Of a stretch of DNA of 10,634 nucleotides, positions 1 through 6,868 are shown one piece after another. The DNA is taken from contig CP070650.1 in the NCBI GenBank assembly GCA_020354595.1, positions 715,674-726,307 on the forward strand, given 5' to 3'. The stretch comes from Myxococcales bacterium (GTDB taxonomy: Bacteria; Myxococcota_A; Polyangia; Polyangiales; Houyiibacteriaceae). The notes under the pieces are model-generated. The model ran no database searches. It was not told the DNA's origin and saw only the letters and a list, made by a program, of their open reading frames with translations. The position numbers were made by a program, and so were the translations under genes. Every line of letters starts with the position of its first letter. The first letter of the stretch is position 1.

Positions 1-249
1 AAGTCCGAGCTGATCGGTCAATTCCGTACCCACGACAAGGACACCGGCTCGCCCGAGGTCCAGATCGCCATCCTGAGCGAGCGGATCGGGTACCTGACCG
101 AGCACTTCAAGACACACAAAAAGGACCATCACTCCCGCCGAGGCCTGCTAAAGCTGGTCAGCCAGCGACGCCGGCTCCTCGATTACGTCCGCTCGCAGGA
201 CGTGGAGCGATACCGCAAGATCATTTCAGAGCTTGGCATTCGGAAGTAA
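1..249 (+). CDS. rpsO: 30S ribosomal protein S15 (5' end outside window)
   Basis: S15 is a primary 16S rRNA-binding protein that nucleates assembly of the small-subunit platform. The frame is open from the first base and ends at TAA 247-249, giving 82 residues. The family is usually about 89 residues, so only some 7-9 N-terminal residues are missing at the window edge. Recognisable blocks are DTGSPEVQ near visible residue 14, the rRNA-contacting [12 protein letters not shown] at about 39-50, and [10 protein letters not shown] at 53-62. pnp follows 179 bases downstream on the same strand. The rpsO-pnp order is conserved widely in bacteria and in E. coli involves co-transcription and autoregulation by both products. 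No defects are visible. Confidence 0.97.
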   Translation, partial: KSELIGQFRTHDKDTGSPEVQIAILSERIGYLTEHFKTHKKDHHSRRGLLKLVSQRRRLLDYVRSQDVERYRKIISELGIRK

Positions 250-257
250 GCTGAGCC

Positions 258-274
258 CCGGGGCGTTACCCCGG
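258..274 (+). terminator. GC-rich hairpin just after rpsO
   Basis: CCGGGG (258-263) and CCCCGG (269-274) form a perfect 6-bp stem around the loop CGTTA, starting 8 bases after the rpsO stop codon. No T-run follows, so a strong intrinsic terminator is unlikely. It may act as a weak attenuator or as a 3'-end stabiliser for rpsO mRNA after processing. The dyad is directly visible; its function is inferred. Confidence 0.35.
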
Positions 275-293
275 ATGTAACTTGGTTGCTTCG

Positions 294-428
294 CGTCGAG
301 TCCGGCGTTCGCTCTTCGCTTCGAAGATTTGAGCTTTTTCAAATCCTGGAATCGGGGACCGAGACCGCTCTCGACGTGAACGCGGACCGCATGCGCGGAT
401 GTGCCGCGCGGAAGGCAAGTGGAGAGCG
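294..428 (+). promoter_or_regulatory. Structured leader of pnp (candidate post-transcriptional control region)
   Basis: Several perfect inverted repeats lie between rpsO and pnp. CGTCGAG (294-300) can pair at long range with CTCGACG (370-376). TCTTCG (313-318) pairs with CGAAGA (322-327). GATTTGA (326-332) pairs with TCAAATC (339-345). CGAGA (360-364) pairs with TCTCG (369-373). GCGCGG (393-398) pairs with CCGCGC (404-409), ending 11 bases before the Shine-Dalgarno. Some pairings exclude each other: 360-373 versus 294-376, and the two hairpins sharing bases 326-327. In E. coli the pnp leader is cut by RNase III and then targeted by PNPase. A similar role here is inferred from position and foldability, not from sequence homology. 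No convincing promoter was seen. Confidence 0.5.
421..426 (+). promoter_or_regulatory. Ribosome binding site of pnp
   Basis: The purine stretch GGAGAG sits two bases before ATG 429, with its GGAG core four bases from the start. It supports ATG 429 over the in-frame ATG at 399. The latter has no Shine-Dalgarno and lies in the loop of the 393-409 hairpin. Confidence 0.65.
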
Positions 429-2810
429 ATGATAATTAGAGAATCCGTTAAGGTTGGTGACAAAGAGATCACCATCGAGACGGGCCGTATTGCCAAGCAG
501 GCAGCCGGCTCGGTGTTCGTCAGCTGTGGCGAAACGATGGTCCTGGTCACCGTATGCGGCGCCAAGGAGGCGAGGCCGGGTCAACCGTTCTTCCCCCTGA
601 CCGTCGACTACGTCGAAAAGACGTACGCTGCCGGGAAGATCCCCGGTGGCTTCTTCAAGCGGGAGGGCAAGCTGCGCGACAACGAGGTACTGACCTCGCG
701 CTTGATCGACCGACCCTGCCGCCCGCTGTTCCCCGAGGGGTACATGGCCGAAACGCAGGTGATTGCCACCGTGATGAGCGCGGACGCGATCAATCCGTCG
801 GACGTGCTCGCCATGATCGGCGCATCGGCGGCGATTCACATCAGTCCGATTCCCTGGGCCGGCCCGATTGCCGGCGTGCGCGTAGCGCGCGTCGACGGCC
901 AGCTCATCGCCAACCCGACGTTCGAAGAGCAGAAGCAGAGCGACTGCGAGCTCCTCATCGCAGCTTCGAAGGACGCCATCGTCATGGTCGAGGGCGAGGC
1001 CGACGAGATGAGCGAGGCCGACATGATCGAGGCGATTCAATTCGGTCACAAGTCCGTGCAGGGCGTGCTCGAGCTGATCGAGAAGATCCGCGAGGCCGTC
1101 GGCAAGGAGAAGTGGGCCTTCGAGCCGCCCAAGCGCGACGAGAAGATCGACGCCCGCGTCAAGGAGGTGGGCCTCTCCACGGTGATCGAGGCGTGCAACA
1201 TCGCCGAGAAGCACCCGCGCTACGATCGCTTCGGCGAGATCAAGAGGGAGGTCGTCGCCGACCTCGCCGAGGAGTTCCCGGAGCAGGAGGGCGACATCAA
1301 GGGCGCGTACGAAGACCTTCGCTACAACACGATGCGTGGGCAGGTCCTCGACGACACGCGCCGCGTGGACGGCCGCGACTACGCGACCGTGCGCCCGATC
1401 GCCATCGAGGTGAGCCTCCTTCCGCGCGTACATGGCTCGTCGCTGTTCACCCGCGGCGAAACGCAGGGCATCGTCACCACGACGCTCGGCACCCGCCAGG
1501 ACGAGCAAAAGATCGACGGGCTCACCGAGGAGTACTACAAGCCGTTCCTTCTTCATTACAACTTCCCGCCCTACTCAGTCGGCGAGACGAAGTTCCTCCG
1601 GGGCCCGGGCCGGCGCGAGGTCGGCCACGGTAACCTCGCGGAGCGCGCGCTCACCAAGGTGCTGCCTCCGCACGAGGAGTTCCCCTACACGATGCGCATC
1701 GTCTCGGAGATCACCGAGTCGAACGGCTCCTCTTCGATGGCGACCGTCTGCGGCGGAAGTCTCGCGATGATGGACGCCGGCGTGCCGATCAAGGCGCCGG
1801 TCGCGGGTGTAGCGATGGGCCTCATCATGGAGGGCGAGAAGTACGCCGTCCTCACCGACATCCTCGGTGACGAGGACCATCTCGGCGACATGGACTTCAA
1901 GGTGTGCGGCACCGACAAGGGCATCACCGCCATTCAGATGGACATCAAGATCGAGGGCTTGGCTCAGGAGATCATGAGCGAAGCGTTGGAGCAGGCGCGC
2001 GAGGGCCGACTCCACATTCTCGGCAAGATGAACGAGGTCATGGCGACGCCGCGGCCGGAGCTTTCCAAGTACGCGCCGCGCATCGAGACCCTCAAGGTCA
2101 AGCCCGATCAGATTCGCGTGGTCATCGGCCCGGGCGGCAAGATGATCAAGGCGATCACCGACCAGACGGGCGCCAAGATCGACATCAGCGACGACGGCAC
2201 CGTGAGCATCGCGTCCCCCGACGGCGAAGCGCTCAAGAAGGCGATCGAGATCATCGAGAGCCTCACCCTCGAGCCGGAAATCGGTCAGAAGTACAACGGC
2301 ATCGTTCGGCGCGTCGAGAACTACGGCGCGTTCCTCGAGATCGCCCCGGGCAAGGACGGCCTTCTGCACATCACCGACATGGACTGGAACTACGTCGAGA
2401 AGGTCGCCGACCTCATGGATCTCGGTGACGAGGTCGAAGTCATGATCAGCGACATCGATCGCGACGGACGCATCCGCCTCTCGCGCAAGCAGCTCCTCGA
2501 AAAGCCGGAGGGCTACGTGGAGCCGGAGCGCAAGGAGCGTCGTGAAGGCGGACGCGGAGGCCGCGATGGCGGCCGAGGCCGACGAGATCGCGACGGCGGA
2601 CGCGGACGAGGCGGACGCGATCGGGATCGAGGCGGACGGGGCGGTTCCCGCGCAGGCGGCCGCGACGGCGACCGAGATCGGGATCGCGGACGTGGCCGGG
2701 ATCGGGATCGGGACCGAGGTCGGGACCGGGATCGAGATCGGGACCGGGATCGGGATCGGGATCGGGATCGGGATCGCGACCGCCCCCGTGCCCAAGAGCA
2801 AAAGGACTGA
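429..2810 (+). CDS. pnp: Polyribonucleotide nucleotidyltransferase (PNPase) with Arg-Gly/Arg-Asp tail
   Basis: PNPase is a trimeric, phosphate-dependent 3'-5' exoribonuclease and a core enzyme of mRNA decay. From ATG 429 the protein has 793 residues, against roughly 700-710 in E. coli. The excess is C-terminal. The first RNase PH domain spans about 10-140 and contains FFKRE at 75-79. A helical linker domain follows to about 230. The second RNase PH domain spans about 310-540, with SNGSSSM at 431-437 and the acidic site around D483, D489 and K491, equivalent to E. coli D486, D492 and K494. A KH domain at about 550-610 carries [10 protein letters not shown], and an S1 domain runs from about 620 to 690. 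From about residue 700 the chain is a low-complexity RGG/RD tail ending in ten consecutive Arg-Asp pairs before RPRAQEQKD. All catalytic and RNA-binding modules look intact. The start is set by the RBS at 421 and the canonical MIIRESVK opening. Confidence 0.97.
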   Translation: MIIRESVKVGDKEITIETGRIAKQAAGSVFVSCGETMVLVTVCGAKEARPGQPFFPLTVDYVEKTYAAGKIPGGFFKREGKLRDNEVLTSRLIDRPCRPLFPEGYMAETQVIATVMSADAINPSDVLAMIGASAAIHISPIPWAGPIAGVRVARVDGQLIANPTFEEQKQSDCELLIAASKDAIVMVEGEADEMSEADMIEAIQFGHKSVQGVLELIEKIREAVGKEKWAFEPPKRDEKIDARVKEVGLSTVIEACNIAEKHPRYDRFGEIKREVVADLAEEFPEQEGDIKGAYEDLRYNTMRGQVLDDTRRVDGRDYATVRPIAIEVSLLPRVHGSSLFTRGETQGIVTTTLGTRQDEQKIDGLTEEYYKPFLLHYNFPPYSVGETKFLRGPGRREVGHGNLAERALTKVLPPHEEFPYTMRIVSEITESNGSSSMATVCGGSLAMMDAGVPIKAPVAGVAMGLIMEGEKYAVLTDILGDEDHLGDMDFKVCGTDKGITAIQMDIKIEGLAQEIMSEALEQAREGRLHILGKMNEVMATPRPELSKYAPRIETLKVKPDQIRVVIGPGGKMIKAITDQTGAKIDISDDGTVSIASPDGEALKKAIEIIESLTLEPEIGQKYNGIVRRVENYGAFLEIAPGKDGLLHITDMDWNYVEKVADLMDLGDEVEVMISDIDRDGRIRLSRKQLLEKPEGYVEPERKERREGGRGGRDGGRGRRDRDGGRGRGGRDRDRGGRGGSRAGGRDGDRDRDRGRGRDRDRDRGRDRDRDRDRDRDRDRDRDRDRPRAQEQKD
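2673..2780 (+). repeat. Degenerate CGGGAT hexanucleotide array inside pnp
   Basis: Eighteen hexamer-sized units run in register with the reading frame. Five consecutive units at 2745-2774 are exact CGGGAT; the others are mostly variants such as CGGGAC, CGAGAT and CGCGAC. Because the unit is two codons, gain or loss of copies changes tail length without a frameshift. GATC occurs eleven times in about 100 bases as a by-product. Confidence 0.85.
2740..2772 (+). other. G-quadruplex-type motif in the pnp coding strand
   Basis: Six GGG tracts start at 2740, 2746, 2752, 2758, 2764 and 2770. Each is separated by three bases (ACC once, then ATC four times). This satisfies the standard pattern of four or more G3 tracts with 1-7-base loops, and it lies on the RNA-like strand. 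It ends 38 bases before the dut start codon. The motif is directly visible; folding in vivo is inferred. Confidence 0.55.
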
Positions 2811-3256
2811 TGCCGAAGCTGCGCGTCCACAAGATGCGCGCCGACGCGATCATCCCGCGTTACGGGACGAGCGGCGCGGCGGGGCTGGACCTCGCCGCGT
2901 GCTTGACCACCTCGATCACGCTCGAGCCTGGTGGAACCGCACGTGTGCCGACCGGACTGCAGATTGCGTTACCACCAGGTCATGAGGGTCAGGTGCGTCC
3001 TCGTTCGGGCCTAGCTGCCCGACATCGGATCACCGTGCTCAACGCGCCAGGCACGATCGACGAGGACTATCGGGGCGAGCTCCAGGTGCTCTTGATCAAT
3101 CACGGCCCGGAGTCATTCACCATTTCGCATGGCGAGCGGATCGCCCAATTAGTCGTGGCGCCGGTCGTTCAGGTGGAGATCGAGCTGGTTAACGAAGAAG
3201 CCGCGCTCGGCGGAACCGAACGCGGCGACGGTGGATTTGGGAGCACGGGCGTTTAG
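2810..3256 (+). CDS. dut: Deoxyuridine 5'-triphosphate nucleotidohydrolase (dUTPase)
   Basis: dUTPase hydrolyses dUTP to dUMP and pyrophosphate. This keeps uracil out of DNA and supplies the precursor of dTMP. The 148-residue length fits the homotrimeric family. All five motifs are present in order: AGLDLAA at 24-30, RPRSGLA at 63-69, [11 protein letters not shown] at 81-91 with the catalytic acidic residues, GERIAQLVV at 108-116, and the glycine-rich [10 protein letters not shown] at 138-147 that closes over the nucleotide. The ATG at 2810 shares its A with the last base of the pnp TGA, so the two genes are probably translationally coupled. An AAAGGA at 2801-2806 lies only three bases upstream. 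The stop codon overlaps that of the convergent thioredoxin gene. Confidence 0.97.
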   Translation: MPKLRVHKMRADAIIPRYGTSGAAGLDLAACLTTSITLEPGGTARVPTGLQIALPPGHEGQVRPRSGLAARHRITVLNAPGTIDEDYRGELQVLLINHGPESFTISHGERIAQLVVAPVVQVEIELVNEEAALGGTERGDGGFGSTGV

Positions 3257-3264
3257 AGAGCCCG
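3246..3264. terminator. Short dyad over the dut/trxA overlapping stop codons
   Basis: CGGGC (3246-3250) and GCCCG (3260-3264) flank a nine-base loop that contains both stop codons at 3253-3256. The stem is only 5 bp and has no T-run on either strand, so it is at best a weak bidirectional 3'-end signal. Confidence 0.2.
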
Positions 3265-3582
3265 GTCCATCAGCTGAGCAATCGTCGTCTTGGGAGCCGC
3301 GCCGATGTGTTGCGCGACGAGCTCGCCGCCTTTGAACACCATCAGGGTTGGAACGCCGCGGATGCCGTACTTGGAGGCGGTGCCTGGGCTTTCGTCGATG
3401 TCGAGGTGGGTCACCTTGACCTTCCCCACGTACTCGTCGGCCAGCTGATCGATCAGCGGGGCGATCTGCTTACACGGACCACACCACACCGCCGAGAAGT
3501 CGACGAGGACCGGGGCGTCCGCTTGAAGGACTTCCGTGTCGAAGTTCAGGTCGTTCACCGCGTGTACATTGGGACCAGCCAT
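3253..3582 (-). CDS. trxA: Thioredoxin
   Basis: This is a cytoplasmic disulfide reductase that donates electrons to enzymes such as ribonucleotide reductase and repairs oxidised protein thiols. It is 109 residues long, the usual size for a single-domain thioredoxin. The active-site motif WCGPC is at residues 33-37, inside [19 protein letters not shown]. The cis-proline is P78 in GIRGVPT, and DIDESPG precedes it. No signal peptide is seen. The start is fixed by AGGAG (3588-3592) five bases upstream. It is transcribed alone, opposite to its neighbours: its TAA overlaps the dut TAG, and it diverges from the haem operon. Confidence 0.96.
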   Translation of the reverse strand: MAGPNVHAVNDLNFDTEVLQADAPVLVDFSAVWCGPCKQIAPLIDQLADEYVGKVKVTHLDIDESPGTASKYGIRGVPTLMVFKGGELVAQHIGAAPKTTIAQLMDRAL

Positions 3583-3587
3583 CTGCG

Positions 3588-3592
3588 CTCCT
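3588..3592 (-). promoter_or_regulatory. Ribosome binding site of trxA
   Basis: AGGAG on the minus strand lies five bases before the ATG at 3582, a consensus sequence at good spacing. It supports the assigned start. Confidence 0.75.
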
Positions 3593-3614
3593 GTTTGGGG
3601 TTGTTCGAGAAGTC

Positions 3615-3643
3615 TAAGTAAGGACGGTCGGTCCGCTTGTCAA
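3615..3643 (-). promoter_or_regulatory. Possible trxA promoter with perfect -35 box
   Basis: On the minus strand a consensus TTGACA occupies 3643-3638, about 55 bases before the trxA start. The region 16-17 bases downstream (TTACTTA) is a poor match to a sigma-70 -10 box. The call therefore rests on the -35 hexamer and its position in the divergent spacer. Confidence 0.3.
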
Positions 3644-3732
3644 CGCGAGCCGCTCCCGGCTACCGCCCAAAACCCCGGCATGGTAGGCTTTTTCGTGGCC
3701 TGCCCCACACCCATGGAGGCCCTCACGAGACG

Positions 3733-4530
3733 ATGAAAGCCGGCCTCTTCATTGCTACCGCGGCCCTCTACGCGATCGCCTGCATCATGTACCTGTTCGT
3801 GCTGACGCGGGGTTCGAGCAAGGCAGAGCGGGCGCCCGGCACGGTCTTCGTTGCGGCGCTCGGGGCACATCTCGCGTTCCTGCTTCTCGAGGCCCCACCG
3901 GGCGAGCTTCCGCTCTCTGACATATCGCAGATCCTGAGCGTGTCTTCCTTCGGCATCGGCATCGCGTTCCTGCTTGCTTCGTACCGCTGGGACGTCACGA
4001 TTCTGGGCGCGTTCGTTGCGCCGCTCTCGCTGATGCTGTTCCTCGCGTCGGGGCTCGGAAGCAGCTACGCCCCTGTGCCCGCGAGGGTCGAATCCGTGAT
4101 GCTGACGCTCCACATCGGCGCCAACGTGCTCGGCTTGGTCGCGTTCGCGCTCGCATTCGTGGCGGGCTTCGCTTACATGCTGCAGGAGCGCCTGCTACGA
4201 CGACGCCAGCTCACTGGCGCGTTTCAGCGGCTACCCTCGCTCGGTGTTCTCGACACACTAGGCCTTCGCTCCGTGCTGGTCGGCTTTCCACTTCTGACGT
4301 TTGGCATGGTCACGGGGACCTTCTGGCACGTTCGGTCCGGCGGCAGTCAGTTCTATGTCAGCCAAGCGCTCGGCCTCGTGGCTTGGGCAATCTTCGCCGG
4401 CGTGATCATTTTGCGCGTGGCTGCGGGGTGGCAGGGCCGCAAAGCCGCAGTCGGAACCATGCTCGGCTTCGCCTTCACGTTGCTCGTCCTGGTCGGTTAC
4501 GCGGTCCGCGCCGCAGGAGGCGCCGCATGA
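3733..4530 (+). CDS. CcsA/HemX-type membrane protein (cytochrome c assembly family)
   Basis: This polytopic inner-membrane protein of 265 residues has about eight hydrophobic segments, near residues 4-24, 37-53, 66-84, 88-107, 122-147, 180-198, 210-231 and 240-259. Its pattern matches the cytochrome c assembly (CcsA/ResC/HemX) superfamily. It has conserved-looking histidines in the LHIGANVLG segment (H127) and in GTFWHVRSGG (H199), which could be haem ligands. It lacks an obvious full WWD haem-handling motif, so it is more like HemX or YpjD than a complete cytochrome c synthase. In Bacillus subtilis HemX is encoded with hemA and lowers HemA protein levels; that role here is inferred from the 4-base overlap with hemA. 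ATG 3733 was chosen because the first helix begins at once. The only clear GGAGG (3715-3719) is 13 bases away, so initiation may be weak. Confidence 0.8.
   Translation: MKAGLFIATAALYAIACIMYLFVLTRGSSKAERAPGTVFVAALGAHLAFLLLEAPPGELPLSDISQILSVSSFGIGIAFLLASYRWDVTILGAFVAPLSLMLFLASGLGSSYAPVPARVESVMLTLHIGANVLGLVAFALAFVAGFAYMLQERLLRRRQLTGAFQRLPSLGVLDTLGLRSVLVGFPLLTFGMVTGTFWHVRSGGSQFYVSQALGLVAWAIFAGVIILRVAAGWQGRKAAVGTMLGFAFTLLVLVGYAVRAAGGAA
4515..4520 (+). promoter_or_regulatory. Ribosome binding site of hemA
   Basis: A perfect AGGAGG inside the last codons of the upstream membrane-protein gene lies six bases before ATG 4527 and nine before ATG 4530. Either of the two adjacent ATGs could serve. The first gives an ATGA overlap with the preceding stop. 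Confidence 0.75.
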
Positions 4531-5888
4531 TGCGCGACTTCGTCGTCGTGGGCCTCTCGCATCGCACCGCGCCGGTCGAGGTGCGCGAGCGGCTGGCCGT
4601 GGCACCCGCGGACCTCGAACGGGAGCTCCGCGGAATTGCGGGTGAGGCCGGCTTCGAAGAGGCGCTGTTGATTTCGACCTGCAACCGGGTCGAGCTCTAC
4701 GCGACGAGCGTCAATCCTCTGCAGGCCGCGCAAGACGCCAAGCAGACGCTTGCGAAGCGCCTCGCGGAGGTCGCCGCGGACGACGTGCTCTATCAAGAGC
4801 GAGGGGTCGACGTCGTCCGGCACGTCTTTCGCGTCGCGGCAAGCCTCGATTCGCTGGTCGTCGGCGAGCCGCAGATCCTCGGGCAGGTCAAGGAGGCATT
4901 CGACGCAGCCAACGAAGCAGGCACTATGGGTACCCTCCTCGGGCGTTGCTTCACTCAAGCCTTTGCTACGGCCAAGCGAGTTCGAAACGAAACGGGGATC
5001 GCCGAAGGCACGGTGAGCGTCAGCTCTATCGCGTGCGAGCTCGCAAAGAAGATCTTCGGCAACCTCGAAGGCCGCCGCACGCTCCTACTCGGCGCTGGTG
5101 ACATGGGCGAGTCCGCGGCGCGCAGCCTGCGACAGACCGGCACCCAACTGCACGTCATCAACCGAAGCGATGAGCGAGCCGAGTCGCTCGCGCGGGCCTG
5201 TGACGGCCGTGCGGTCTCCTACGAACGACTGACGACCGAGCTTGCCGACGCGGATGTCGTCATCGCATCGACCGCGAGCCCGCAATTCATTCTCACCCCG
5301 AAGCTGATGAAGGGCGTCGTGCGAACTCGACGCCATCGTCCATTGTTCATCATCGACATCGCCGTCCCACGCGACGTCGACCCGCGCGTGGGCAACATGG
5401 ACAACGTGTTCGTCTACGACGTCGATGACCTTCAGCAGGTCGCAGAGGAGAACCTCGCCGTGAGGGCGCGAGAGGCAGCGCATGCCGAGCGCATCGTCGA
5501 GGAAGAGGTCGAGTCGTTCTTGGCGTGGCGCCGCTCGCTCGAGCTCGCGCCGACGATCGTCGCCCTTCGCAAGCGCTTCGGTCAGGTGGCCGAAGAGGAG
5601 CTCCGGCGCGCCCTACCCCGACTTGAAGGCCTCAGCGAGTCTGATCGGGGCGTCCTCGAAGCGATGAGTCGCTCGCTGATCAACAAGCTGCTCCACCAAC
5701 CGATGACCGAGCTCAAGGCGGGAGCGGGCGAGCCCGACGGAGCGTTGCTCATCGACGCGGTGCGCCGGTTGTTCGCCATTACCGACGAGGAGCCATCAGC
5801 GAAAGAGCCCTCGACCCAGGGCGGCTCCGAGGCCAAGGTCGGCCAGCTGACCGCCGCAGCACAGGGGCACACAGGCGAAACCAAGTGA
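4527..5888 (+). CDS. hemA: Glutamyl-tRNA reductase
   Basis: HemA reduces glutamyl-tRNA(Glu) to glutamate-1-semialdehyde with NADPH. This is the first committed step of tetrapyrrole synthesis by the C5 route. The 453-residue product opens with GLSHRTAPVEVRERLA at 9-24. The catalytic cysteine is C52 in LISTCNRVELYA. GEPQILGQVKEAF is at 113-125 and the substrate-domain helix RVRNETGIAEGTVSVSS at 151-167. The NADPH-binding loop LLGAGDMGESAA is at 187-198. The C-terminal helical dimerisation domain covers about 310-420. The last 30 or so residues are a polar, probably disordered extension. The start overlaps the stop of the upstream membrane gene by four bases (ATGA), and the end overlaps hemC by four bases (GTGA), so translation is likely coupled through all three genes. 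Confidence 0.97.
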   Translation: MMRDFVVVGLSHRTAPVEVRERLAVAPADLERELRGIAGEAGFEEALLISTCNRVELYATSVNPLQAAQDAKQTLAKRLAEVAADDVLYQERGVDVVRHVFRVAASLDSLVVGEPQILGQVKEAFDAANEAGTMGTLLGRCFTQAFATAKRVRNETGIAEGTVSVSSIACELAKKIFGNLEGRRTLLLGAGDMGESAARSLRQTGTQLHVINRSDERAESLARACDGRAVSYERLTTELADADVVIASTASPQFILTPKLMKGVVRTRRHRPLFIIDIAVPRDVDPRVGNMDNVFVYDVDDLQQVAEENLAVRAREAAHAERIVEEEVESFLAWRRSLELAPTIVALRKRFGQVAEEELRRALPRLEGLSESDRGVLEAMSRSLINKLLHQPMTELKAGAGEPDGALLIDAVRRLFAITDEEPSAKEPSTQGGSEAKVGQLTAAAQGHTGETK

Positions 5889-6868
5889 AGACGTTACGCA
5901 TCGCAACACGGGGCAGCAACCTCGCGCTGGTCCAGACCCGATGGGTTGGGAGCCAGCTACGTTCCCATTTCCCCGACCTCGCCATCGAAGAGGTGCACGT
6001 ACGAACCCAGGGCGATCGGATCCAAGACCGGCCGCTTGCGCAGGTAGGGGGCAAGGGGCTGTTTGTCAGCGAGGTCGAGGCGGTCGTCGTACGCGGCGAT
6101 GCTGACTTTGCGGTGCATTCGCTCAAGGACGTTCCCGGGGACGTGCCACTCGCCGAGGGCATGGGCATCTTGTGTGTTCCCGTTCGCGAGGATCCCCGCG
6201 ACGTGCTCGTCACCGTGGACGGGATCGACCTTCAGTCCCTCAAACGCGGCGCCAAAGTGGGGACAACCTCGAGGCGCCGTGTCGTACAGCTTCAACGCCA
6301 ACGCCCCGACCTCAACTTCGTCCCGCTCCGCGGCAACATCGAAACCCGCGTTCGCAAGCTTCGTGAGGGCCAGTGTGACGCCATCGTCCTGGCGGCGGCC
6401 GGCCTTTCCCGAACCGGCGCCCTCGAAGCCACGCCACACGTCGTGCTGCCGCCGGAGATCTGTCTCCCTGCAGTCGGCCAAGGGGCGCTCGCCATCGAAG
6501 GCGCGCTGAGCGACGACGCTCTACGAGCGCAGCTCGAGGCGATCGAAGACAGGTCTGGCCGAATTCAGATCACGGCGGAGCGCGCCATGCTGCAGAAGCT
6601 CGAGGGCAACTGTCATTCCTCGATCGCGGGGCACGCCAGCGCCGCCGAAGGAAGACTCAAGCTCGAGGCGATGGTCGCGTCGTACGACGGCGACCGAATG
6701 CTCTCCGCTGCGTCGGACACCTATCTCGATCTCGGCGCCCCCGACGCGGCAGAACGTGCCGCAGAACTCGGCGAAGAGGTCGCGAGCCACCTTCTTTCGC
6801 AGGGCGCACACGATCTGATCCGGCAGGCCGAGGTCTCCGCCATGCAGACTCAGTTGACTAGCAACTGA
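5885..6868 (+). CDS. hemC: Hydroxymethylbilane synthase (porphobilinogen deaminase)
   Basis: HemC polymerises four porphobilinogens into hydroxymethylbilane on a covalently bound dipyrromethane cofactor. The protein has 327 residues, slightly longer than the usual 310 or so. Landmarks are RIATRGSNLALVQT at 5-18, the catalytic aspartate D82 in AVHSLKDVP, the cofactor-binding arginines in GTTSRRRV (126-133) and RGNIETRV (149-156), and LPAVGQGALAIE at 194-205. The cofactor cysteine is C243 in LEGNCHSSIAGHA. That last motif differs from the common EGGCQVPI form, but the cysteine is kept. The start is GTG 5885, overlapping the hemA stop and fitting the canonical N-terminus. No hemD follows within the window. 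The 3' end overlaps the convergent minus-strand gene by 19 bases. Confidence 0.96.
   Translation: MKTLRIATRGSNLALVQTRWVGSQLRSHFPDLAIEEVHVRTQGDRIQDRPLAQVGGKGLFVSEVEAVVVRGDADFAVHSLKDVPGDVPLAEGMGILCVPVREDPRDVLVTVDGIDLQSLKRGAKVGTTSRRRVVQLQRQRPDLNFVPLRGNIETRVRKLREGQCDAIVLAAAGLSRTGALEATPHVVLPPEICLPAVGQGALAIEGALSDDALRAQLEAIEDRSGRIQITAERAMLQKLEGNCHSSIAGHASAAEGRLKLEAMVASYDGDRMLSAASDTYLDLGAPDAAERAAELGEEVASHLLSQGAHDLIRQAEVSAMQTQLTSN

Larger units (their letters stand above)
2526..2807 (+). other. Low-complexity RG/RD-rich C-terminal tail of PNPase
   Basis: This in-frame extension follows the S1 domain and covers about the last 94 residues of PNPase. Its first part is RGG-like, with [13 protein letters not shown] blocks. 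Its second part is an alternating-charge Arg-Asp run: ten uninterrupted RD pairs encoded at 2721-2780. Such tails are predicted to be disordered. RGG segments bind RNA, and RD-type mixed-charge repeats occur in eukaryotic RNA-binding proteins such as NELF-E. An RNA-binding or condensate-forming role here is inferred. Confidence 0.85.

Noticed and set aside
399..428. Upstream in-frame ATG that would extend PNPase by 10 residues
   Set aside because: It has no Shine-Dalgarno, lies in the loop of a GC hairpin, and precedes the canonical MIIRESVK start that has GGAGAG in front.
339..1556. Second long minus-strand open frame opposite the first half of pnp
   Set aside because: It has no RBS or recognisable domains, and codon periodicity follows the plus-strand pnp frame.
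2573..2800. GATC cluster as a replication or methylation-control site
   Set aside because: The GATC copies arise from in-frame CGG-GAT/CGC codons for Arg-Asp repeats. There are no DnaA boxes or other origin features nearby.
1575..2801. Long minus-strand open frame opposite pnp with Pro-Ile repeats near its start
   Set aside because: It is a by-product of high GC content and of the hexamer array on the other strand. The plus frame encodes an unmistakable PNPase, and the antisense product shows no family features.
4383..4526. N-terminal extension of HemA overlapping the membrane-protein gene
   Set aside because: The extension is arginine-rich out-of-frame translation. A perfect AGGAGG precedes ATG 4527, where HemA homology starts.
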